Part shown: piece by piece, positions 8,853-17,151 of the stretch
Layout of the letters: each line of letters begins with the position of its first letter
Numbering within the stretch: the first letter of the stretch is position 1
Source: an uncultured Gammaproteobacteria bacterium
GTDB lineage: Bacteria > Pseudomonadota > Gammaproteobacteria > Arenicellales > JAANXG01
DNA: 64,000 nt
Direction: 5' to 3'
Assembly: GCA_947259705.1 (NCBI GenBank)
Contig: CAMYNL010000015.1
Span: forward strand, 1-64,000
The notes under the pieces: model-generated
What the model saw: the letters and a program-made list of their open reading frames with translations, nothing else
Databases searched by the model: none
What the model was told of the DNA's origin: nothing
Made by a program: the position numbers and the translations under genes

Positions 8853-9578
8853 GTGAAGTCTTCAGGCGTGGTAGAGACGGCGAGCTATAAACCATTTCAA
8901 CAGATGGCTCAAATCGATCCGGAAGTCTTCTTCCGCGATTTCCTCGGCATTGATCCGAAATATGGTGTTGTGGCCCCCATCCTTGAACGGCTACGGCGCA
9001 AGATGAGCGACTGCTTAGAGGGGGGGGAACTGTCACTCAGCGAGTTTATTGACATAACGTCGATTACGTATGACGAGGACGGAAAAGTAATCCCAAAGGA
9101 TGAGGAGATACTCAGAGCCCTGGCAAGAGCAATGAAGCAGATCGACATTTCAAGAGAAGTGTTGAAGGCTGCTGCTAGCTCAAGTCTCACGCTAGATCAG
9201 ATCGCTGAGGGCCCGACTAGCATCAAGATACCGGTTTCAGCCCTGTGCAACGACAGCAGTTTCTACCGCTTTTTAAGTACTCTTAGCGAGCAATATCATC
9301 AATGTCGAGATTTTCGATCCCTCATATATTCGGTGAGCGCATCCAAAGTGCATCAAAAGCCGATATTTTTGCTTTTCGAAAATGACGCTACGATCATTGC
9401 CTATTTTTCCCCCGCATGGAGTATGGAGGAAATGACGGATCGTATTGTATTGAGCAGGAATCGCATGGTCTTGGATATCTACAACGCCAAGACGTCCATT
9501 CAATCGTTCTGCACGCTGGTTCCCCGCACTGCAACCGGACACGTGAAGATCCTTTATCTGGGCAAGCGACGAAGTTAG
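8853..9578 (+). CDS. Hypothetical protein, family not recognised
   Basis: The protein has 241 residues. The GTG start at 8853 is supported by GAGGGA at 8842-8847, five bases upstream, which is one of the better ribosome sites in the left part of the window. There is no signal peptide and no membrane segment. The first 110 residues are acidic and mostly helical in character (DPEVFFRDFLGIDPKYG; ILERLRRKMSDCLEGGELSL). The C-terminal half has alternating hydrophobic stretches like a mixed alpha/beta domain (KPIFLLFENDATIIAYFSP). Codon use is less GC-rich than the housekeeping genes. It stands alone between repeat remnants, near a broken toxin-antitoxin locus, so it is probably mobile cargo. I assign no function. 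Confidence 0.6.
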   Translation: MKSSGVVETASYKPFQQMAQIDPEVFFRDFLGIDPKYGVVAPILERLRRKMSDCLEGGELSLSEFIDITSITYDEDGKVIPKDEEILRALARAMKQIDISREVLKAAASSSLTLDQIAEGPTSIKIPVSALCNDSSFYRFLSTLSEQYHQCRDFRSLIYSVSASKVHQKPIFLLFENDATIIAYFSPAWSMEEMTDRIVLSRNRMVLDIYNAKTSIQSFCTLVPRTATGHVKILYLGKRRS

Positions 9579-9644
9579 ATGTGTTATTTTGAGAACACAC
9601 TACCTAACTCTAACAAGGCGCTAGAACTATGACTTTGAGATAAA

Positions 9645-9763
9645 TATTGTGTCCCTGAAATTCCCGGGCAAGTCCCTGCCCGAGAAATGGTCACGGCGCA
9701 TGGTCGATTCGGTGATCACCCTCTTGCATGCACAGACTTCGTGCGATTTCCGGGGACACAATA
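9645..9763. repeat. 119-bp element with imperfect terminal inverted repeats
   Basis: The left end TATTGTGTCCCTGAAATTC (9645-9663) matches, in inverted form with a few mismatches, the right end GATTTCCGGGGACACAATA (9745-9763). The inside could encode a short peptide from a GTG at 9649, but it is too short to trust. This layout fits a small non-autonomous mobile element or the collapsed ends of a larger one. Confidence 0.55.
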
Positions 9764-9842
9764 CTTAATTCATTCGATCTCAAGGCGTGAGCGGTGAGAT
9801 AAACGAAGTGCTCCACGATTGATGCGACGGTTGTTAAGTTAG

Positions 9843-9854
9843 TATTGTGTCCCC
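9843..9854. repeat. Further copy of the TATTGTGTCCCC repeat end
   Basis: TATTGTGTCCCC recurs at 9843-9854 in the same orientation as the left end of the 119-bp element. It lies only 17 bases beyond the stop codon of pdsS. Confidence 0.5.
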
Positions 9855-9871
9855 CGATTACGCCGATTACG

Positions 9872-12073
9872 TCAGGCCGCGCGGGCGAGGGGGAACGACA
9901 CCGTGAATACGGCGCCGGGCACGTCGGAGCGGTTGCCGGCCTGCACCTTGCCGCGGTGGAATTCGGCGATCAGCCTCACCACGTACAAGCCCAGCCCCAG
10001 CCGCGACTGCTTGGCGTTCTTCTTGCCCAGCGACACCATGGGGTCGAACAGGCGGTCTCCCATGGTACTGGGCAGTACCGGACCCTCGTTGAGAATGCTC
10101 AACCGGGCCTCGTTGTTGACCCGGTCCAGGCGTACCATGATGGGGGAATCGCCGCTACTAAAGTCCACCGCGTTGTCCGCCAGCTTGTCCAGCATTTGGG
10201 CGATGTGATCGGGGGCGCCTTGAATCTGCAGCGGGGAGTCGCGCACATCCAGTTCAAAATTGCGGGTGGGATGGCTGAGACGGTAACCCTCGACGTAACT
10301 CGAGACCAGATTCACCAGGTCGAACTCTTCCCGGTCCTCCAGCTGCAGCGCCTCCTCGAGATTGGCGGCCTCGGTCAGGTTGGTCAGTATCGAGCGCAAC
10401 CGCAGGATTCCGTTCTTGGCGCGTTCCATGTACTTGCTGCGCTGCGTCAGCGGCATCTCCTGTTGCAGGTTGTCGAGTGAGGAGTTGACCACGTTGAGCG
10501 GGTTGCTCATTTCATGTGCCAAGGTGTCAGGCAGGCCTTCCAGGTAGCTGGTGTACTGGCTCAATCGGGCGAGCATGCCGCTGATGCTGCGGGACAGGTC
10601 ACCGATCTCGTCACCGGCCGCACGCTCGGCGTGGATATGCGGATCACGCACCCGGCCGTCCGGCGTTATGGCATGTTCGGTGGCGTTGCGCAGGCGTCTT
10701 ATCCGCAACGTGATGCGGGACGCGAACATGAGCAGGGCGACAGTGATGATCAGCAGCACCACCACAGTGATACTGATGACGTTTTCCAGCACCTGCTTTT
10801 GCTGCGACAGCACCTCGTTGCTGCTCTGTTCCACCACCACCAGACCGAGGACACGGTCGCCCGTCCACACCGGGTGCACGGCCATCAGGATCTCCGAATG
10901 CCTGTCCAGGGACGGTCGCCTCTCGGTCTGCGGGACGCCGGCCAGGGCCTTGCGGAATACCTGGTCATTGCGCAGCGATATCTCACTGGAAATCTGCTCC
11001 AGCGTCGGCGCGATGCTCAAGACGATCAGTTCATAGATCCGGCGCAGCAATGCGTCGTACCAGAATTCGACATAATCCCTGGCGGATTGCGGTGAGGTCT
11101 CGGGTTCCTGATCACTCGAGAGTTTGCCGACCACGGTACGCACGCGCTGTTGACGATCCAATACCCAGATGCGCGCCACCGGTCGGTTCAAGCCACGCAA
11201 TATCTTGGCAATTTCCGGCGAATGCAACAGCAGCCGGTTGAGGGGTTCGTGTTCCTCGGGTCGCGCGGTGGCGGCAACCAGTGACGTGACACGACGTTTC
11301 TCCTCGTCATCGACGTCGGCCACGACGAAGCCCAGCCGAGACTGGGACCCTACCAGGAATCTGGGTATACGCATTTCCACCGTATAACCCTGTTCGGTGG
11401 GCACCAGCTCGGCGGCGATGTCATAGTTCGGTTCGCCGGTCACGGGATAGCGCCAACTTTCGTCCATCAGGTAGACGCTCATGCGGCCGGGCTGGCGCGC
11501 CGTCAACAGGTAGCGCGTGACATCGCCGCCCGGCGATTGCAGGGAAAGCCGTAAATGATCACTGTTGTCGAGGCGCCGTAGGGTACGGTCGCGAAAAATG
11601 AGTCTCTCGTCCGTGACCTCGAACAGTACGTAAAGATAAGGACCGCGATAGCCCACGAGGTGTCCAAAACTCAGGGCATCGGCGTGGTAGTCGGGCCCGC
11701 ACAGCTGGTCCTGTGAACCGTCGAAGACGCCCATGCGGTCCAGCTGTTCTCCCCAGTCGGCGGGATCGCCATCCAGGCGGATATGATTGGGCAGCGGATA
11801 GGCGAATATGTCTGTGGGCTCGCCAATCAGCTGCGGCGCACCGGTCTCGGGATCGAACAGTTCGGGACGGTCATGCAGGACGGTGGACACTGCACGCGCA
11901 GTGAGGCTCAGTGCGTTCTCCTGGCCCTGTAACAGGAATCCCTTCATATCGCGCACGTACTGGTAGCCCATCCACGGAATCAGCAGCAGCGCTAGCGATA
12001 CCAGCAGCAGCTTGGTGCGGATGCTGAGTCCCCGCGTGCGCGGCGGGATTCGTTTGCGGCGGCTTCTGCTCAC
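9872..12073 (-). CDS. pdsS: Sensor histidine kinase of the proteobacterial dedicated sortase type
   Basis: The protein has 733 residues. An N-terminal membrane segment (LLLVSLALLLIPWMGYQYV, residues about 22-42) is followed by a long periplasmic sensor region of about 380 residues. This region includes a carbohydrate-binding-like DGDPADWGEQLD stretch. A second membrane segment lies near residue 430, then a HAMP-like linker. The phosphorylated histidine is in LAHEMSNPLN, and the ATPase domain carries DNAVDFS, NEGPVLP and LGLGLYVV. The IPWMGYQYV start and overall length match the kinase found with dedicated sortase systems (TIGR03785 type). It overlaps pdsR by four bases (ATGA). No sortase or target gene is next to it in this window. 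Confidence 0.88.
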   Translation of the reverse strand: MSRSRRKRIPPRTRGLSIRTKLLLVSLALLLIPWMGYQYVRDMKGFLLQGQENALSLTARAVSTVLHDRPELFDPETGAPQLIGEPTDIFAYPLPNHIRLDGDPADWGEQLDRMGVFDGSQDQLCGPDYHADALSFGHLVGYRGPYLYVLFEVTDERLIFRDRTLRRLDNSDHLRLSLQSPGGDVTRYLLTARQPGRMSVYLMDESWRYPVTGEPNYDIAAELVPTEQGYTVEMRIPRFLVGSQSRLGFVVADVDDEEKRRVTSLVAATARPEEHEPLNRLLLHSPEIAKILRGLNRPVARIWVLDRQQRVRTVVGKLSSDQEPETSPQSARDYVEFWYDALLRRIYELIVLSIAPTLEQISSEISLRNDQVFRKALAGVPQTERRPSLDRHSEILMAVHPVWTGDRVLGLVVVEQSSNEVLSQQKQVLENVISITVVVLLIITVALLMFASRITLRIRRLRNATEHAITPDGRVRDPHIHAERAAGDEIGDLSRSISGMLARLSQYTSYLEGLPDTLAHEMSNPLNVVNSSLDNLQQEMPLTQRSKYMERAKNGILRLRSILTNLTEAANLEEALQLEDREEFDLVNLVSSYVEGYRLSHPTRNFELDVRDSPLQIQGAPDHIAQMLDKLADNAVDFSSGDSPIMVRLDRVNNEARLSILNEGPVLPSTMGDRLFDPMVSLGKKNAKQSRLGLGLYVVRLIAEFHRGKVQAGNRSDVPGAVFTVSFPLARAA

Positions 12074-12768
12074 TCGGGTTGCCAGCGGTACCCGACGCCG
12101 AACACCGTCTGTATCATCGAAAAGCCGGGATCGACTTCCTTGAACTTCTTGCGTATGCGCCTGACGTAACCATTGATGGTGTTGCGCTCCACGTAGCTCT
12201 GGCGGGTCACCTGCATCAGGTTTTCATAGGTCTTCACGTGCCCCGGACGCCGCGCTAGCGCCTGCACCAGCCAGAATTCGGTCAGGGTCAGATTGACTTC
12301 ATGGCTGTCCCAGCGCACCGACATACTGTTCGGGTCCAGTTGCAGAGGTCCGAGACGCACGATGGCTTCCAGCTCCGCGGTTTCGGTGTGCAGGGTTTCC
12401 ACGATGCGGAACAACGAACTCACCCGAACCGCCAGGAACTGCAGGTTAACCGGCTTGGTCAAGTAGTCCCATGCATCCAGACGCAGGCCCGACACCCGGT
12501 CGATGTCTGTGTCACGGGCCGTAAGGAAGATGATCGGCAGTTTGGGCGCGATCGCCCGCAGGTCACGACACAGATCGAAGCCGCCGTCCATCTCGTCTTC
12601 GAGCATGATATCGAGGATGGCGAGGTCAGGAAGATTTTGTTTCATGCCGGCAAAGGCCTCGGCCCGGTTACCGTAGGTTTTCACGCTGTAGCCGGCCGCA
12701 GCCAGCGCGTCGGCGTAGTTGTCCCGCTGGTCTGGATCATCTTCCACGATGGCAATTTGTCGCGACAT
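12070..12768 (-). CDS. pdsR: Response regulator of the proteobacterial dedicated sortase type
   Basis: The protein has 232 residues with an OmpR-type layout. The receiver domain (about 1-120) starts IAIVEDDPDQRDNYADAL, has the phospho-acceptor aspartate in LAILDIM near residue 53 and the lysine in DYLTKP near 107. The C-terminal winged helix (about 135-232) ends in TINGYVRRIRKKFKEVD...VFGVGYRW. The sequence matches the regulator of dedicated sortase systems (TIGR03787 type). An unusual point is LDAWDYLTKP where the family normally has GADDYLTK. A ribosome site AAAGGTGAG precedes the ATG. It is the first gene of the pdsR-pdsS operon and probably controls its own and sortase-linked genes located elsewhere. 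Confidence 0.9.
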   Translation of the reverse strand: MSRQIAIVEDDPDQRDNYADALAAAGYSVKTYGNRAEAFAGMKQNLPDLAILDIMLEDEMDGGFDLCRDLRAIAPKLPIIFLTARDTDIDRVSGLRLDAWDYLTKPVNLQFLAVRVSSLFRIVETLHTETAELEAIVRLGPLQLDPNSMSVRWDSHEVNLTLTEFWLVQALARRPGHVKTYENLMQVTRQSYVERNTINGYVRRIRKKFKEVDPGFSMIQTVFGVGYRWQPE

Positions 12769-12978
12769 AACTCACCTTTGTTTATCTTTAGACTTCAATA
12801 AGATACATCAGTTTTCCACAAGCGTGCACAAGACTTTTGCAAACACCACGGATTCGCCATGAGTTGCCCCCGCTTTAGACATTCCGCTGCGCTTTACTAT
12901 CACTTGCAGGAAGCTGATGACGCTACCCTGGATTTGCCTACACGGCCGGGCGTATCGCCACAGCACGAAGGAGGCATA

Positions 12979-13215
12979 ATGGGTCGTTACATATTTGTAC
13001 CTTTGACCGATGAACTGCTGTACGAAAGACCGGACCTCATCAAGGGACCGATCCGACCCTACGTGGCAGGCCGGGCCTGTTACCACTGGCTGTCGGTGGA
13101 GATCAATCCGAAAGATGATGTCCCCCCTCCGCCCAGGAAAATGATGGTGCGGTCGTTTCCGATAGCTTTGCCGACACTCGAAAAAGCCTTGCGAGGACCA
13201 GCCCATTCTCTCTGA
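12979..13215 (+). CDS. Small hypothetical protein (78 aa)
   Basis: The start at 12979 is fixed by AAGGAGG at 12968-12974, four bases upstream; the frame extends to 12859 without a start of this quality. The protein begins MGRYIFVPLTDELLYERPDL and is followed by a GRACYHWLSVEI stretch and a proline-rich PKDDVPPPPRK segment. There is no signal peptide or membrane segment. I do not recognise the family. A strong stem-loop just downstream (13245-13271) supports it as an expressed single gene. It is divergent from pdsR. Confidence 0.7.
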   Translation: MGRYIFVPLTDELLYERPDLIKGPIRPYVAGRACYHWLSVEINPKDDVPPPPRKMMVRSFPIALPTLEKALRGPAHSL

Positions 13216-13244
13216 GTCCCTAAAATTCCTCGCTATTGGGCTTG

Positions 13245-13271
13245 GTACCGCGCTCGCAACGAGCGCGGTAC
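13245..13271. terminator. Perfect 12-bp stem-loop, likely two-way terminator
   Basis: GTACCGCGCTCG (13245-13256), loop CAA, then its exact complement at 13260-13271, followed by TTATCTTTGTTT. It lies between the small rightward gene and the leftward Kef gene, so it can end both transcripts. The T-rich tail favours the rightward gene. Confidence 0.75.
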
Positions 13272-13282
13272 TTATCTTTGTT

Positions 13283-15121
13283 TCAGCTGCGTTCGCCACT
13301 CTGATCTAGATCCCCGGCGGCCGCCTCGCGAGCGTCCTGCTCGAACAGGTCTTCCAGTTCCCGCGCCGCCTTCTTCGACAGGTAGATCGTTTTTTCGTCA
13401 TCGTTGTGCGACTCGTGCTGCAGCGTCAGCTGGTGGTCATCGTAGTCACGAAACCGGTTCACGGTGTATAGGCTGTCCGAAGCGCTCAAGCCGACGCCCT
13501 GCAGTACCGCCTTCGCCATCTCCAGGCTGGAGAACAAGGTTTCACGCCATATCGCCGTGATACCCAGGTCCATCAACTGATAGGCGTGCTGGCGGTTGCG
13601 CGCCCGCGCCAGAACCTGCAGCCCGGGGAAATGATCCTTGACTACCCGGGCGGTACGCAGTGACGCCTCCACATCGTCGATGGTGAGCACGAACACAGAG
13701 GCCTGGTCCGCCCTCGCTGCGCGCAGCAGGTCGAGCCGGGAAGCATCGCCGTAGTAGATCTTGTTGCCGTAACGCCGCACGAAATCGACATGCTCGGAAC
13801 TCGCGTCCAACGCCACGAAGGGAATCTTGCGCGCACGCAGGATGCGAGCGACGATCTGACCGAAGCGGCCGAAACCGGCAATGATGACGGGTTGATCGGA
13901 GACCACCGGCCGGTCGAACGCGCGCTCGCCGCCGGGCTTGATGCGCCGCTGCAGCGCTGTCACGCCGGCACTGATGAGCGGCGTCACCCCCATCGAGAGG
14001 GAAACCACCACAATCAGCAGGTCGGCGAGGTCCTGGCCTAGCAGGTTGCTGGAGACTGCGACCCCGAACACCACGAAGGCGAACTCACCGCCCTGTGGCA
14101 GCACCGCCGCCAGACTGAAGGCGGTACGCCACGACAAGCGGAACAGGCGCCCCACCAGCAGCAGCACGAGAAACTTGGCCGCCACCAGCGCGACCACCAG
14201 CGCGGTGATTGTCAGGAAACGGGAGCCGATCAGGCCGACGTTCACGGACATGCCCACGGCGATGAAGAACAGACCGAGCAACAAGCCCTTGAACGGCTCG
14301 ATATCGGCCTCCAGTGCATGCCGGTAGTGCGAGTCCGACAGCAGGACACCTGCGACAAAAGCACCCAGTGCCATAGACAGGCCGATCTGTTCCATCAGCA
14401 TCGCGGTGCCGATCACAGTCAGCAGCGACATTGCCGTGAACACCTCGTGGATCTTCGTTTTGGCCAGCATACTGAATACGGGATGCAACAGGTAACGCCC
14501 GCCGATCACCACCGTGGCGATGGCCGCCAGCACGGTTAGCCCCTGCAGCCAGGAAAAGGTAGCCGCCTGGTCCCCGCTGCCCGGGGACACAGCACCGATT
14601 ACCGCCAGCAAGGGAATGACGGCAAGATCCTGGAACAGCAGGATCGAGAATGCAGAGCGGCCGTGGCGGGTCGTCAGCTCGCTTTTCTCCGCCAGCATCT
14701 GTAAGGCGAAGGCGGTGGAGGAGAGCGCCAGCGTGAACCCAATCATCAGTGCCACCGGCGGCGCGGTGCCAAGCAGAAAGGCGGGAACAGCCAGCGCGAT
14801 GGTGGTGAGCAGCATCTGGGCCCCGCCCATTCCGAGCAGTGGTTTACGCATGACCCACAGTCGGCTCGGCTGCAGCTCGAGCCCGATGATGAACAGCAGC
14901 AGCACCACACCGAATTCGCCGAAATGCAGGATTTGCTCGACATCCGGGATGAGCCGCAATCCCCAGGGACCGATGACGATACCGGCGCACAGGTAGCCCA
15001 GCACTGCCCCCAGTCCAAGCCGTTTGGTCAGCGGGACGGCAACAACGGCCGCGCCGAGAAACACGGCGATCTGTCCAAGCAAACTCACTGTAATGGAGGC
15101 AGCGCGAAAACTCCGCGCCAT
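13283..15121 (-). CDS. CPA2-family K+/H+ antiporter, Kef type
   Basis: The protein has 612 residues, close to KefB and KefC. Residues about 10-385 form the sodium/hydrogen exchanger domain with around 12 membrane segments, including LGYLCAGIVIGPWGL, GFTLALSSTAFALQML and FSILLFQDLAVIPLL. Residues about 405-530 are a TrkA-N (RCK) nucleotide-binding domain with IIAGFGRFGQIVARIL. Such proteins release K+ in exchange for H+ under ligand control. No KefF/KefG ancillary oxidoreductase gene is next to it, so control by glutathione is not shown. The start is uncertain: ATG at 15121, or a GTG at 15088 with no ribosome site. It ends at a shared terminator. Confidence 0.88.
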   Translation of the reverse strand: MARSFRAASITVSLLGQIAVFLGAAVVAVPLTKRLGLGAVLGYLCAGIVIGPWGLRLIPDVEQILHFGEFGVVLLLFIIGLELQPSRLWVMRKPLLGMGGAQMLLTTIALAVPAFLLGTAPPVALMIGFTLALSSTAFALQMLAEKSELTTRHGRSAFSILLFQDLAVIPLLAVIGAVSPGSGDQAATFSWLQGLTVLAAIATVVIGGRYLLHPVFSMLAKTKIHEVFTAMSLLTVIGTAMLMEQIGLSMALGAFVAGVLLSDSHYRHALEADIEPFKGLLLGLFFIAVGMSVNVGLIGSRFLTITALVVALVAAKFLVLLLVGRLFRLSWRTAFSLAAVLPQGGEFAFVVFGVAVSSNLLGQDLADLLIVVVSLSMGVTPLISAGVTALQRRIKPGGERAFDRPVVSDQPVIIAGFGRFGQIVARILRARKIPFVALDASSEHVDFVRRYGNKIYYGDASRLDLLRAARADQASVFVLTIDDVEASLRTARVVKDHFPGLQVLARARNRQHAYQLMDLGITAIWRETLFSSLEMAKAVLQGVGLSASDSLYTVNRFRDYDDHQLTLQHESHNDDEKTIYLSKKAARELEDLFEQDAREAAAGDLDQSGERS

Positions 15122-15198
15122 TCCGGGCCGGAGCGATCAGGTGTTGCGAACAAGCTTACGTCGCGCTCCTGCAGACAGCGCGTGAGCACCAGATATGG

Positions 15199-15438
15199 TC
15201 AGACCATTGTGAGGATATCGTATAACTGATCCTTGAGCGACACTCGCACCTTTTTCAGATCTTCCATGTAATTGTCAGATACGGGTTGGTGTTTCTGCTC
15301 CAGGATGCGGATCTTCTCGTCCAGTTCGTCGTATTCAATCATCAATTTTGCGAATTTGCCGTCCGACTGGCGCAGTTGCTGGATTTTTTGTTCAAACTCA
15401 GGAAATTCGTGGAGTAGATCGTGGGTCTCACCTAGCAT
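15199..15438 (-). CDS. DUF465 / YdcH family protein
   Basis: The protein has 79 residues, as is usual for this family. It begins MLGETHDLLHEFPEFEQKI and is a single charged helical hairpin with the DELDEKI...L pattern and the final VSLKDQLYDIL segment. The role of YdcH-like proteins is not established. It lies upstream of the antiporter gene on the same strand, 77 bases away, and could share a transcript. The region before it is AT-rich. Confidence 0.85.
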   Translation of the reverse strand: MLGETHDLLHEFPEFEQKIQQLRQSDGKFAKLMIEYDELDEKIRILEQKHQPVSDNYMEDLKKVRVSLKDQLYDILTMV

Positions 15439-15821
15439 TCGCCGATTCCTGCCTCATTCTGGTTGGTTGCGCGTGATTTTTTGTAGGCTCAACATTATCT
15501 CGCTTTTCCGCTCGCGTCCAGCACCGCCAGAGTGCAGAAGCCTGATTCATAATGAAGTTTAAATTCAATCGATAACCCTTTGTAATATATATATTATATT
15601 GGCAATATTGATAGTCTCGCGAGGTTAGTCGCGGACAACCGCCAACAACTCAACAGGCCGTCGGAGGCCACCGCAGCCGGCGCGCTGGGAAATGCATCCG
15701 CCTGCGCGGGTATCGTCAACTCGGTGGCATGGCGGCCGTGACACTCGCCGTTCCGAGCGTTCAATCTCGTTATACTATCTGGTCGCGTCACGCGTCTCGA
15801 TTGTCCCAAGAACCGGCTCAG
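15439..15821. other. Divergent control region with AT palindrome
   Basis: This region lies between the leftward DUF465 gene and the rightward CoA operon and holds no supportable gene. A 14-bp perfect palindrome, TAATATATATATTA, lies at 15583-15596 in an AT-rich block. It could be a regulator site or part of a promoter. I could not assign -35/-10 boxes with confidence. Confidence 0.45.
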
Positions 15822-16331
15822 ATGGCACTAAAAACTGGTTGGCAAGGCCGTTACTACGAAGACTTCACGGTGGGCGACGTCTACCGGCACCCGCTGGGCC
15901 GGACCGTCACGGCTACCGACAACGCCTGGTTTACGCTGCTGACCCAGAACACGGCGCCGATCCACGTGGACCGCCATTATGCAGCGCAGACAGACTTCGG
16001 CCAGCCGCTGGTCAACTCCACCTTCACACTGGCGCTGGTGACCGGTCAGAGCGTGGCCGATGTCTCCCAGAACGTTTACGCGAACCTGGGCTGGGATGAC
16101 GTCCGGCTGCCGCACCCGGTATTCGAAGGCGACACCCTTTATTCGGAATCCGAGGTCCTCGCCAAGCGTGAATCGGCGTCTCACCCCAACGTCGGCATCG
16201 TTACCGTGCACAGCCGCGGGCATAATCAGGACGGCGTGATCGTCATCAGTTTCCGGCGCAGCGTGATGGTCTACAAGCGCGGTCATGGTCCCACGGCGGC
16301 GCGGAGAAAAGCCGCGGAGCGGCCGGCATAG
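15822..16331 (+). CDS. MaoC-family hot-dog hydratase (possible itaconyl/mesaconyl-CoA hydratase)
   Basis: The protein has 169 residues from ATG 15822; the frame runs further upstream but homologous sequence begins near GRYYEDFTVGDVYRHPLGRTV. The hot-dog fold signature is TDNAWFTLLTQNTAPIHVDRHYA, with the hydratase Asn/His region, followed by the PLVNSTFTLALVTG and VFEGDTLYSESEV strands. Such enzymes add or remove water on enoyl-CoA esters. It is the first gene of four tightly packed genes; the next start lies 7 bases downstream. The partner genes (citramalyl-CoA-lyase-like and CaiB/BaiF) make itaconyl-CoA or mesaconyl-CoA the best guess for substrate, but this is inferred from context only. 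Confidence 0.85.
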   Translation: MALKTGWQGRYYEDFTVGDVYRHPLGRTVTATDNAWFTLLTQNTAPIHVDRHYAAQTDFGQPLVNSTFTLALVTGQSVADVSQNVYANLGWDDVRLPHPVFEGDTLYSESEVLAKRESASHPNVGIVTVHSRGHNQDGVIVISFRRSVMVYKRGHGPTAARRKAAERPA

Positions 16332-16338
16332 GCCCGAC

Positions 16339-17151
16339 GTGGAACGCTCCTACCTGTTTGTTCCCGGTGACCGACCGGACCGCTATGGCAAGGCGGTGGC
16401 GGCGGGTGCCGACCGGGTGATCCTGGACCTGGAAGACAGTGTTGCCGGGGATCACAAAGTCGCTGCACGCGCCGCGGTGGCGGACTGGTTGCGGGCGGGC
16501 AATACGGCGCATGTGCGGATCAATGCCCCGAACAGTGGATGCTTCGATGATGACCTCGACGCGGTGGCCGCTGCGGCGGGTCTGGCCGGGGTCGTCATCC
16601 CCAAGTGTGAACACCCCGGGCAGGTGGATTCTGTCGCCGCCCGGCTGCCCGCGCTGCCGGTAATCGCCATGCTGGAGACGGCTTTGGGAGTCTGGAACGC
16701 GGGCGAACTCGCACGGGTCCCCGGCCTGTACCGGTTCGCCTTCGGCGCGCTGGACCTGCAGGCGGATCTCGGTATCCGGCATGACCGGGACGAGCTGTTG
16801 TATGCCCGCTCGCGGGTGGTGCTGGCATCGCGGGTGGGCGGGTTACCGGCCCCCATCGACGGTGTCACGGTGGCGCTGGACGATCCGCTGCGACTCGAGG
16901 CCGATGTCACGAGGGCGCGGGACCTTGGCTTTGGTGGCAAGTTCTGCATCCATCCCGGGCAGGTGGCGAAGGTAAACCAAGGTTTCTTACCCAGCGCCGA
17001 GGAGTTGGTATGGGCCCGCGCGGTGATGGTCGCAGTGCGGCAGGCGGGGCGGGGCGCACTGCGCTTTCGCGGCGAGATGATAGACCGGCCGGTCATCGAG
17101 CGGGCACGTGGCATCCTGGCGCAGCATCGTGAGGAGGGGAACCAGCGGTGA
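16339..17151 (+). CDS. HpcH/HpaI (CitE-like) CoA lyase, likely citramalyl- or malyl-CoA lyase
   Basis: The protein has 270 residues from the GTG at 16339, which begins VERSYLFVPGDRPDRY as in CitE-like proteins; an ATG at 16285 would overlap the MaoC gene. The TIM-barrel motifs are present: VILDLEDSVAGDHK with the metal-binding region, VRINAPNSG, PVIAMLETALGVWN with the metal-binding glutamate, FGALDLQADLG, and GKFCIHPGQVAKVN near the C-terminus. Family members split acyl-CoA esters such as citramalyl-CoA (to acetyl-CoA and pyruvate) or malyl-CoA. A CitE subunit is unlikely because no CitD/CitF are present. It overlaps the next start by four bases (GTGA). Confidence 0.87.
   Translation: MERSYLFVPGDRPDRYGKAVAAGADRVILDLEDSVAGDHKVAARAAVADWLRAGNTAHVRINAPNSGCFDDDLDAVAAAAGLAGVVIPKCEHPGQVDSVAARLPALPVIAMLETALGVWNAGELARVPGLYRFAFGALDLQADLGIRHDRDELLYARSRVVLASRVGGLPAPIDGVTVALDDPLRLEADVTRARDLGFGGKFCIHPGQVAKVNQGFLPSAEELVWARAVMVAVRQAGRGALRFRGEMIDRPVIERARGILAQHREEGNQR

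Noticed and set aside
9649-9768. Short peptide frame inside the 119-bp element
   Set aside because: Too short, and it uses the element ends themselves; no ribosome site.
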